NCBI GenBank assembly: GCA_037693485.1
Contig: CM075344.1
Span: 41,636,501 to 41,700,500, forward strand
DNA from: Kitagawia praeruptora
Taxonomy: Eukaryota > Streptophyta > Magnoliopsida > Apiales > Apiaceae
Direction of reading: 5' to 3'
Length of the DNA: 64,000 bases
The translations under genes and the position numbers were made by a program. Numbering within the stretch: the stretch's first letter is position 1; every line of letters begins with the position of its first letter. Below, one piece after another: positions 45,443-53,869 of this stretch. A model generated the notes under the pieces. The model ran no database searches, had not been told where the DNA came from, and saw nothing but the letters and a program-made list of their open reading frames with translations.

Positions 45443-46455
45443 TTAGGGCGCGTCCTTTGCAGGGGACGCGTCCTGATTTTCTGAGGGACGAATGGAGGGA
45501 GAAGATATTACTTCAGGAGCAGAGTTTTGGTTGGAAGGGTCAACTGTTTGGATTTCTGGGTCTTTAGTTGGTTCGATTTCTAGGGGAGCCTCATCAGTTG
45601 AGGGCGCGCCCTGGGGATCTTTATCCAACCCTATCTCAATCCTCTTTGCCTTGATGGCACTTGCATGTACCCTCTTGAAATCTTCGATATCTTCAGCACT
45701 TTCATGGCCGAATTTTTCCTCCCAATTGTAATCAGGATCGTTTGCTAGAAAACCAAGAAGATAGAAATCAAACCCAGCTTGGAAGTTTCGATCTTCCATG
45801 GCTTGCTTCTCATCTTTCCAACAATTGGCTTTTTCAATCTCAAGAGTGCCACACTGCATCTTCAAGTCCTCCACCTCTTTCTCCAGTTTGTCATTTTTGG
45901 TATTCAAAAGATGACGATGTTCAATAGATTCATCCAAGTCATGCTTCAGATCAGCAATTCTGTCATTTTTGGCATCCAGATCTTTCTTCCATTTGTTGTC
46001 ATTTTCAACAATCATCTTTGAATATTTTCTATTTTCAGCCTCAAGCTTGTTAATATGGAGCTTTTCCTTGTGAACTCTCTGGGCGCGCCCTAGAGATTGA
46101 ATTAGCAATTGAGCAGAAGCTTTGATCATGGACTGGGCTTCGTCTTCGGCATTCATATTTTGCCACAAGTCAATATCTTTTTCTTTAACAAAAGAAGCAG
46201 CAGCTGGACCAATTAAGGTCTCCACATACAAGGGCGCGCCCTCAGTTCTTGGTTTCTTGCCTTTGTCAATAATAGGTTCTTGAGTCTCAGCATTTCTCTT
46301 CAAAGGCTCTTTGGACAAAGTGACAAGGTCACTAGGATCTTTCCTCTGTGCAGGGCGTACCCCGGAATCGGAAGTGCCGGATTGATCAGTCTTCTTCTCC
46401 TTATCATCTCTTTTCTTTGAAGCTCCAAATCCACGGGGAATTTTGGGAGCCATAC
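45443..46455 (-). other. Antisense gene, exon 4 (last coding exon)
   Basis: Acceptor CTTGTACAG (plus CTG at 46456-46458) then GT ATG GCT, completing the Gly codon split from the previous exon. Encodes MAPKIPRGFGASKKRDDKE, a long coiled coil and an acidic Pro-rich tail, with stop at 45443-45445. Confidence 0.7.
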
Positions 46456-48345
46456 CTGTACAAGAAAAAAACAAAGAAAATGGTTAGTCCGTGCTTTAGG
46501 TGAAAAAGATTTTTTCAAGCAAAATAAGGATACAGTATAATGTTAGGGCGCGCCCTACATTATAATTTTTACCTTCATTAGTATCAAGTGTTTCACATTC
46601 ACTATCATTAGATGACGATGATGGAACGGCAATGCCATTTCGGAATTTTTTGAATTTACAAATATGACCAACTCTATCTGATAGCATTCCAACTCTTTTT
46701 AAGTTTTCTTCAGTAATTAGAGTTTGAAGATTGAATCTTTCCGCTGCAATCTTGAGGACGGCTTTGGCCCGATGTAGGGCCGTGCCCTGAAGTTCTTTTT
46801 GAACTCTTCTATCTGTTTTAGTTTAAAGGAATTAATAATAGTTAAAGGAAAGTTAAAATGGAAGAAAACAAGGATGTAGGGCGCGCCCTCACTTACAGGG
46901 GTCTATATTGAATTGGAGACGAATTCGAGGAACGTCCCAAATGAAGAAGAAAGGTTCTTTCCAGAGTTTAGTATGGCTAATCCTTCCTTCAGAAAAACCT
47001 TTGTTGTTGTGAGGTTTGTTGATTACCAGGTAGTAGTATCCATTGTTTGATTGACGAATACTAAAGAAATAGCTAATTTCTGGCATGGAAGGTGCTTTGA
47101 AACCCAAATCATGGTAAAGAATAAATAAGCCTATAACGAGTTTATAGCTGTTGGGAGAAAGTTGGATTGGAGCTAGATCATACCATTCAAGGATCTCTTT
47201 TAGGTAGGGGTGCAAGGGCGTGCCCACACCAAGGGCTACGAGTTTTGGAGCTAGAACCATTCTTGGAATTCTAAACTCTTTACCGTAGTTGAAAATATGG
47301 GGTCGATGGTGAGAGTGGGGAATGGCCTAAAGTCCTTCTTGACCATAGTATTTCATTGCCCATTCTACCTCATCATTTGTGGCTGTAGAGGACATGCTAA
47401 CACAGGCTAGTTTGCCTTGATTCTTTCTAAGCTGGTTCTTTTCCTTTTCGGATATTTCATTGTATTTGCCCCAATCAATGTCAATTTCCCTATCAAGAAC
47501 TTCCCAATGTTCAAACGGGGTAGGTGATAAAGGTGGGGATGTCGGTTCGGAATTGATTAGAGGTGAAATGGATGAGGCAGAAGGCGCTCCCTCTGTGTAG
47601 TAGGTATCTGAAGAGTGCGTGTCACTGGGAAAATCAGAGTCCGGAGTATAATCATTATCAGACGGATCTGTGTATATTGGTTTTGGAGTTTTTTCAGGTA
47701 TTGGTGTTGGAGTTTTTTCAAGTATTTGAGTGCTAAGGGGGACATCATCAAAGGAGTCTTCACTGGAAGAACTCATCCTGCCTTCGTTAAAATCTTCAAA
47801 GGGGATCGTAGAGGAGAATGGATCCCTAAACGATCGTTGAATTCTCTAAATGGGTGAAAAGGCGGAGACGCGCCCTCCAGCTGCAAAATTAAAAATAAGA
47901 GCACTAAGGGCGCGCCCAAGGGAAGAAAAATGAAGGAAAGTTTGTACTACGAATTAAACTAATTATGTGACAACATTATTAATTGGACGTTCAAAATTGT
48001 TCAAAAGACCTTAGGGCACGCCCTAAGTGTAAGACACGCCCAAGGATTTAGCTTAATATTCAGAATCATGTTGTTAAAAGATGGTGATAACGAAATCAGA
48101 TCAAACAATAATGCATACAGATGTACATACATCAAAAACGAAGAACATGGTGGAGTCGGACAGTCAAAGCATAAAATCAAACAAATTACACAGCGAAACA
48201 ACAGGTGAAAGATATAAAAACATACCTTGGAAGTTCTGTTTCAAGATTTGTGGAAAGAAATTAGAAGAAACTGTTGAGAATGACCGGATTTTTGTTCGGA
48301 AAATGTGAAATCGCCGGAGTCGGGTTTGCTTGAAGAGAGAGGTGA
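45443..48345 (-). CDS. Antisense spliced gene of the Tat element (gypsy-type 'transposase' domain, coiled coil)
   Basis: Minus-strand gene with exons I infer as ~48345-48226 (5' UTR), 47880-46897, 46812-46573 and 46455-45443. Donors GTATGT, GTAAGT, GTAAAA and acceptors TTTTGCAG, TAAAACAG, CTTGTACAG are canonical and phases match across both coding junctions. Coding starts at 47776 (MSSSSEDSFDDVPLSTQIL), 711 codons including the final stop. Exon 1 ends in a domain with GTPLHPYLKEILEWYDLAP and LWKEPFFFIWD, matching my memory of Pfam 'putative gypsy type transposon' (Transposase_28). Exon 3 is a coiled coil (DKLEKEVEDLKMQCGTLEIE) with acidic, Pro-rich tail. One in-frame TAG at 47327-47329 breaks this copy. 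Role unknown; antisense ORFs of this type are known from Tat elements. Confidence 0.75.
46573..46812 (-). other. Antisense gene, exon 3 (second coding exon, 240 bp)
   Basis: From acceptor TAAAACAG to donor GTAAAA. Encodes RRVQKELQGTALHRAKAVL ... KRVGMLSDRVGHICKF, open in the phase set by the previous exon. Typical of the conserved region after the 'gypsy transposon' domain in related plant proteins. Confidence 0.7.
46897..47880 (-). other. Antisense gene, exon 2 (first coding exon)
   Basis: Begins after acceptor TTTTGCAG (47881-47888 on plus), start codon 47774-47776, ends before donor GTAAGT (plus ACTTAC at 46891-46896). Coding length is 880 bases, so it ends in phase 1. Contains the TAG at 47327-47329. 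Confidence 0.7.
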
Positions 48346-48374
48346 AAAAAGAGTAAAGTAGGGGAAAGAAGTGG

Positions 48375-48382
48375 TATTTATA
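48375..48382 (-). promoter_or_regulatory. TATA box of the antisense gene
   Basis: Minus strand TATAAATA, about 150 bases upstream of the proposed 5' UTR intron donor and ~600 upstream of the start codon, outside the LTR. It suggests the antisense gene has its own promoter independent of LTR transcription. Confidence 0.5.
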
Positions 48383-48550
48383 GGAGAAATATAGGATAGT
48401 GGAAAACAACTGTCAACCACTTGGGTCGATTGGAATTCTAAGGACGCGTCCTTTAACAGGGCGCGCCCTAGTGAAATATTTTGAGGAGAAATTGGGAATT
48501 TTGGGTTTTATGAGAGAAATTCCATATATCATCTTTGATTTCATACGGAA

Positions 48551-48563
48551 TTGGGGGGGTAGT
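48551..48563 (+). other. Polypurine tract of the complete Tat element
   Basis: TTGGGGGGGTAGT directly before the 3' LTR TG. Confidence 0.75.
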
Positions 48564-49460
48564 TGTTATAGCCAAAATTCGGTTCGGGTATTTTCATGAT
48601 GGATTCGGGTCAATAACTGGTTCAATTTGGGATTTTAGAGAACAAATTAGGGATTTCTAGAAGTTAGGGCACGCCCTGGGGGGTTTAGGCCGCGCCCTGG
48701 GATATGGTGGAATTCCAGAATGTCAATAATGTCGATTTCGTATTTGATTATTGAAGAATTCCCTCCTGTCGTATCTCAGGAGGGGGATGTCCGTTGCAGA
48801 AGGCCTCCAGGGGTTTGCCTGGATATAAGGACCCTTCTTAAACACTAAGGGCGCGCCCTAAGGTGGAAAGATGGGGACTTTCTGCTGTGTGCTTTGGGAG
48901 CTCTGTTCCTGTAGCCAATGGGCGCGCCCTCATTGGGGAACTTTGGAGTAATCCTGCACTTTGCACCCAAAAGCTCTGGATCACCTGTCCTGGTATCTGG
49001 TGGGTGCTTCTCATTCGGGGGACAGGGATGCGCTTTGCACTTGGGGTAAATCACGGCTATACCTGCATCCTTGAAATCAAGAAATAGCTGGTAGCGGATA
49101 GGACTAGTCCTCGACGGGGGAAGTTTCCTTATCCGTGAAGTCTTGAGATCCTGGATGAGCCTTGGGCCTTTTGTGGTTAGGCCTCATAGTAGAACATTCC
49201 GGAAGCTGGTCCGTTATCCAAGCCCATTTGGGTTTCTTGCTCTCCAAGAACTACGTCTGGCTTGATCCTCTATAAATATAGAGGTACGTAGGCAAATTGA
49301 GGGGTTGGAAGTCGAGAGCTCTGAAATAGCCACCACTAACCCTATCAATCTCAGCCACCAATTACAAACAACCACCACTCTTTTCAGCAAAGAACCACCG
49401 CTGCAGATCTTGTTTCCGGCGAAGTACCTCGAAATTTGTTACCAAATTCCTCCGTCAACA
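48564..49460 (+). mobile_element. 3' LTR of the complete Tat element (897 bp)
   Basis: Near-identical to 37229-38128; differences seen include GGTTCGGG for GGTTTGGG, GGGCACGCCC for GGGCGCGCCC, and loss of one TTG near the end. Followed by CTATC. Confidence 0.93.
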
Positions 49461-49465
49461 CTATC

Positions 49466-49700
49466 TTTGGTTGCAATTTTTTTGGTAAGTTTCTTACCCC
49501 TGGAAAACATTAATTGCGAGAAACTTTCTCATGTTAGGATGGTTAAGTCGATTTTGGACGTATATCACTTTGCAATGGGTATGCAGAAGGATGACGAGAT
49601 TACAAAGTATGGGAGCGTTCCATACATGCTTGCCAGTGGAGAGTATGGCCTACTTGGAAAGGCTCCGATCCCCCACGATACTTCTCAAGCACAAATTTAA
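49466..49700 (+). pseudogene. Second part of the small ORF split by the Tat element
   Basis: Continues the frame from 37158-37228: hydrophobic residues (LVAIFLVSFLPLEN), then a soluble-looking tail with HVRMVKSILDVYHFAMGM and YGSVPYMLASGEYGLLGK, stop at 49698-49700. The tail has ordinary amino-acid composition, unlike chance frames in this AT-rich DNA, which is why I list it. Could be a fragment of a host membrane-protein gene. Family not recognised. Confidence 0.4.
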
Positions 49701-49738
49701 ACTATTATTGCATTTATATTATGGAAAATGAATGTGTA

Positions 49739-50126
49739 GGGCTAAGTTCTATGGAGACCAACATTTTTAGTGGAGACCGGAGACCAATATCAATCAAAAC
49801 ATTGCAAAAACTTATTTATTGAAAATCATGTTCTATGAAAATCACTATACCATCTATTTCATTATAAATCTTGAAGATCATATATGTTTTACATCCAAAT
49901 TTCATTAAAAATCTTGAAAATCATGTATGTTCTGCAAACAAAATATTGCAGAACGTATTGTTCTCCAAAACATGTTCTGCTTGCAAATCATATATGATTT
50001 TTAAGATTTTGAATGAAATAATAATGTTAATTGAACATTCTTTGCAAATATATATGTTTTGCAATGTTTTGAGTGCATAATGTATATGGTCTCCACTCAA
50101 ATGGTGGTCTCCATAGAACTTAACTT
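49739..50126. mobile_element. Mutator-like MITE
   Basis: Ends carry TAAGTTCTATGGAGACCA in inverted orientation (49742-49760 and 50103-50122) and a perfect 10-bp duplication TGAATGTGTA flanks the element (49729-49738, 50127-50136). Duplications of 9-11 bp are characteristic of Mutator-like elements. Interior AT-rich without coding; AATCATGTATGTTCTGCAA-like words repeat. Confidence 0.75.
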
Positions 50127-50129
50127 TGA

Positions 50130-50134
<5 letters not shown>

Positions 50135-50170
<36 letters not shown>
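50135..50170. repeat. (TA)n microsatellite
   Basis: About 18 TA units immediately after the MITE target duplication. Confidence 0.9.
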
Positions 50171-50175
<5 letters not shown>

Positions 50176-50255
50176 GTACAATATTAAGTGGGTCCCACCT
50201 ATCACTGGGTCCCATTTTACAACAAATATGTATCCTATTGCAACACAATTTATCA

Positions 50256-50530
50256 CTAGTAGATAAGCCCGCGTTGCTGGGCGTTGATGTTTTGAAAACA
50301 AAACAACTCAAAAAGGGATTCTGACATTACATAGTTTTTTCTTAAACATGAGTTCATAATTGAAAAGTGCTATGTTACAAAACAACTCAAAAAGGGATTC
50401 TGACTTTTGTGTTTGTTTGTTAATACCTTTCCATATGCATTGAATTCTGACTCTGCACTTCCACTCATAACTGCTAGTATCTATATTGCTGAAGATTTCG
50501 TAATTGTTGAGGGTCATATTCATGGCAACC
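50256..50530 (-). mobile_element. Helitron 3' end with an RPA-like exon, other end unknown
   Basis: Minus strand reads GCCCAGCAACGCGGGC (hairpin) then TTATCTACTAG before a T, a Helitron 3' terminus ending at 50256. The element extends to the right; I could not place its 5' end, so the coordinate given stops after the RPA-like exon. A 26-bp direct repeat (AAACAACTCAAAAAGGGATT...) occurs near 50300 and 50379. Confidence 0.55.
50427..50529 (-). pseudogene. Exon fragment resembling replication protein A OB-fold (Helitron-associated)
   Basis: Between acceptor TTCTCTTTAG and donor GTATTAAC the minus strand encodes MNMTLNNYEIFSNIDTSSYE then WKCRVRIQCIWKG. The W-x-x-R-V-R-x-x-x-W pattern resembles the N-terminal OB-fold of the RPA1-like proteins that plant Helitrons carry, and the strand agrees with the Helitron end at 50256. 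It is only one short exon, so the assignment is tentative; it may be a captured gene piece. Confidence 0.4.
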
Positions 50531-51483
50531 TAAAGAGAAAGCACAGTAATGTTAAGTAGAAGTGTAATAAATAAGGTCAACTGTAAAAGAGATTATACTT
50601 GTTCTATACCTGTGGTAAAGAGAAAGCTGGGAATATTGTTGTTCGTTGCAGTAAACCTCTTCTGTTTCCAGATCTATAATAATGCCTTGTTGTTGTTAAT
50701 GTGGTTGGTGCACATTTAAGAAGCACAACATTGTTGGCTTTTTTTCATTTTTTTATTATATAGTTGTAGGAGAAAGAGTGTGATTAGTTAAAAATTTTAA
50801 AAGAGGTTGTCCAATTTTAACTTATGAAAAAAGTGTGCAAATGTTTAATATTTTTGGTTATGAAAGTAGCCATTATAAAATTAACAATTACTTAAACGAA
50901 ATAAGTAAAAGCGAATAAGTAGAAATGTGGTTAAACGATTAAGTTAAATAATCTATTAAGCAAAACTGACTGAGTCATTAATTTTTAATTTTCTGGAGAC
51001 ACGAATAAGTAAATACTTTTTTGGAAGGAAAAGATGTGAATTAAGGATGGTACTTTAATAAATGTAATATCTAAAACTATATATTAAAATACAAACAATT
51101 TCATAAAAAATTGAAAGTAACTTGTCCTAATTACCTAAAGTAATGGTACCTAAATTAATAAATTTTTTTTGGGTGTATCCATTCAAACAAAATTTATGTA
51201 CGCGTTACAAAGTACCAAGGTTAATATGAATCGGTTCATTTCAAGTATATGTGGTACTAAGTGTACAAATAATAGGTGAAGGGGTGTGTCTATTCTCGGT
51301 AAGTGTATCTATTCTCTCACACGCTTTGTTCATTGATTAGCCAAGTGAATTGTAACATCTATCCTAATGATATGTGAGGCATTAATACGACAACTTGTGT
51401 GTGTATATAGGTATCTCCTGTAAGACTCTTCCTCACAACTAAAAATATTGTAGTTCTTTTTCTAACTTTGGTAGACGTAAGCA
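50531..51483. other. Intergenic DNA upstream of the small two-exon gene
   Basis: AT-rich, no open frame recognised. TATATAGG near 51411 could be the TATA box of the next gene, ~70 bases before its start codon. Confidence 0.5.
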
Positions 51484-51933
51484 ATGGCATCTGAATCAGG
51501 GTCTCTTTCTTCTCCTTTTTCATATATTTATCTGTTATATTTCTTCCTTTTAGTAGAACAAACTTATTATTAAAAAATGATAATGCATGAATGTTCTTGT
51601 TTTGTTTGCTGCAGTAATTCTCGTTCCAACGCTGCTAATAATGTTTCCGATGAAGAGGACTCTGTTATGGCTGCGATAGATGCGTACCACGACCCCCAGC
51701 CTCCGGTTAATGAGAATATCGAGATGTCCTTGACCAATCTGAATGTTAACCTAGCAATGATGGCACAGCAAGTGGAGGAGCTAAACCGTAGTCACCAGGA
51801 GTTTACTGCCAATTTCACCAAGAATCACCAGGAGTTTAGTGTCAATTTCACCAAACAGCAGGAGATCTTGGTTGAAGAAATATCGCTTCTGCGAATTGAA
51901 GCGACAAAACTGAGGAAGGCGTTTAGCGGTTAG
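51484..51933 (+). CDS. Small two-exon gene, coiled-coil protein of ~111 aa
   Basis: Exon 1 51484-51500 (MASES plus two bases of a Gly codon), donor GTCTCT, acceptor TTTGCTGCAG at 51605-51614, exon 2 51615-51933 with stop. The phases join cleanly, giving 112 codons with the stop. The protein has an acidic start (VSDEEDSVMAAIDAYHD) and a helical part with a repeated unit (HQEFTANFTKNHQEFSVNFTK), ending RKAFSG. The donor is weaker than consensus, but the phase match and upstream TATATAGG support a gene. I do not recognise the family; it may be host DNA or a captured fragment. Confidence 0.5.
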
Positions 51934-52964
51934 GAGATGTTGCATGGTTGTTTGAAGAAGTTCGGTTTTAAGATTATGTACTTTTGTTATTTTGTGTTAC
52001 CATGTTTATGTTTCTGCGTTTAAGTATGTAATTTTGTTTCTTACATGTTGGTTGTATGTTGCTGTCCATGGATTATGTTACGTTAAAGTTTGTTTGAAGC
52101 TCTATATCAAATATTATGTTAAGTATGAGTGCGCACGATGTGTTACTGGTCTGATGTCTAAAGGGTTTGCTCTTAAAATCTATTTACTTTTGTGTTCCAT
52201 CGTTGTAGTTTCGAAATTTGATCTAAGTACAAAAAAAAATTCCTCCGAACAGTTTATAAGTAAAAAACAATTGGTTAGTTAAGTTAACAAAAGATGTTGA
52301 ATAAGCTTCAGATATTTGAACTATTCCTCTGACGTGACAGTCTGAAAAAGTATGCCATTTATGGTAGTTGGGGTATTTAGTACTTAGTTGGCAGTGGTTT
52401 TGAGCCTTGAGCCACGAAACTAATTTCTGAGAATTTTGACAACAATTGAAATGGAAAGGACTTTGAAAAACTTTAATAAGTCATTACTAAGTGGCCAATT
52501 TTTTTTGTTCATTAATCTATTTCGTCATTGGGTATAATTTCTTTCTTCAGTAGCATGTAAGAAAAGAATACTACTTTGTTTAATTAAATTAAAATAATAA
52601 CTTAGTAGTAATCAGACTATTAACATAGGTAACTTACTATACATTAGTATAGATTGAAAGTAGTACTTAAAGATCCCAATTGAAAAAAAAACATGCATTT
52701 ATTGTAAATGGTGTGTGTATTACGATCGTGTACATAGTTGGCTGATGGTTTTAGTCTCGAGTCATGTGAATAGGTTTAGAATTTAATTAATAATGACCTT
52801 GAGGATAGTTTTTTACTAAAAAATTGTTTACCATTGAAGTGAAAACATAATTTAAGGCAAATGAGCTGTACATATGGTACAGTTATATGTGAATTTATAG
52901 GAAGTAGCAGTATTAGGTTATCTTGAGAAAAGGCTCATCGCATTTCTAGTTGGAAAATAGAAAC
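51934..52964. other. Intergenic DNA
   Basis: AT-rich with no convincing coding or repeat features. The frame 51992-52282 is probably chance. Confidence 0.5.
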
Positions 52965-53869
52965 ATGACGACACATTGTGACATGAAAAGTTCCAACTTC
53001 TTGATCAAGAACTATGCTTTCACGTATATGGCTGCTTGCCTGGTAAGATTTGATCGTCTATAATTGCTTATGTGTTTTTGTTATAATAATTTTGATCTGA
53101 AATTGTAGCTTTCTAAACTTCCAATTTTCAACAGACTTTGCCTAATTCTGTTTGTGAAAGATACAGTGACAACATACCTGATCGTGTGTTGTTAATATTA
53201 CCATGTGGTACTTTATGGACTGGTAAATATGTTCGAGAAAGAAACTGTATTGAAGGTTTAGAAAAAATGTTCCAATGGTATGATGTCAAACCATACAATA
53301 TGGTTCTTGTTAAGTACAGTGGTGGTAGTAAATTTTGGCTTGAAATTTTTAATAATTATGGGGTTGAAAAAGATTATCCTTCACAACCTGTATGCTCCAG
53401 AAACCCCAGAATATCTATGCATAGTGGAGCTTGGTTGAATGGTGTGTATTATATGAGTATTGACTTTGAGATTGACAAACTCTGTGCACAGTTTACTCAT
53501 AATTGTTACAATAGTGGTTCTGGAGTTTATGATTTAATAATAGCAAGATCTCATCTCAAGAGGAGGTTGTATAGTAAGGTAAATTTCTAAATTTAGATTT
53601 ACTTAACTTATGTACAGCTTCTTTTATAACTTATATGATCAGTAGTTAAAGTTGAATTGTTGTTAGGTATTGTCCACAAATGCATGCGCGCAGCTTGGTC
53701 TAAATGATACAATGACTTGGGTTGAAATAGGGCATAAGGATCTGTTTTGGAAAATAAAACTGAAGTGGAGGAATGGTAAATTGTGGTTTAACCGGAAATG
53801 GTATGACTTTGCTAAAGCGGGAAAGCTTCGTCCTAGTGATATATGTGTGTTTCAGAAAACTTCACACTG
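52965..53869 (+). pseudogene. B3-domain (REM-like) gene, disrupted by copia copy B
   Basis: Three exons with phase-0 junctions: 52965-53042 (MTTHCDMKSSNFLIKNYAFT), 53135-53578 and 53667 onward; donors GTAAGA and GTAAAT, acceptors TTTTCAACAG and TTGTTAG. The first part reads like a plant B3 DNA-binding domain (LTLPNSVCERYSDNIPDRV, LPCGTLWTGKYVRERN, VKYSGGSKFWLEIFN). Exon 3 begins a second B3-like domain (STNACAQLGLNDTMTWVEIG ... KLRPSDICVFQK). The LTR of copy B interrupts exon 3 at 53870; read through, the frame stops in the LTR at 53903. B3 proteins are nuclear transcription factors. The rest of the gene lies beyond the window. Confidence 0.65.

Larger units (their letters stand above)
37331..48930. 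repeat. Dispersed GC-rich palindrome family AGGGCGCGCCCT
   Basis: Seventeen perfect GGGCGCGCCC cores counted, in 12-mers starting 37331, 37513, 37584, 38651, 39069, 41240, 45133, 45242, 45601, 46080, 46231, 46545, 46878, 47907, 48458, 48848 and 48919, plus roughly 20-25 variants (for example GGGCACGCCC at 41138 and 48013, GGGCGTGCCC at 43044, GGACGCGCCC at 39144 and 41425, GGACGCGTCC at 45464 and 48442). They occur in LTRs, gag, pol linkers, antisense exons, introns and spacers, in several reading frames. Confidence 0.9.
37229..49460 (+). mobile_element. Complete Tat-type Ty3/gypsy element with antisense gene and GC palindromes
   Basis: 12,232 bp, LTRs of 900 and 897 bp starting TGTTATAGCC and ending CGTCAACA, flanked by a perfect CTATC duplication (37224-37228, 49461-49465). 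Order: LTR, primer site, gag, protease, RT, RNase H, second (archaeal-like) RNase H, integrase, antisense spliced gene, polypurine tract, LTR. The dual RNase H and downstream antisense ORF fit Tat elements such as the Retand/Ogre relatives. I count about ten substitutions and one 3-bp indel between LTRs, so the insertion is fairly recent, but pol already has several stops. About 40 GGGCGCGCCC-type palindromes are spread through it. Confidence 0.92.

Noticed and set aside
45492..46021. Plus-strand frames across 45492-46021
   Set aside because: They are shadows of the antisense coiled-coil exon on the minus strand.
37331..48930. GGCGCGCC (AscI site) as a sign of vector or synthetic contamination
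   Set aside because: The motif occurs in ~40 diverged copies in natural coding and non-coding contexts with many variants, and LTRs and target duplication are intact.
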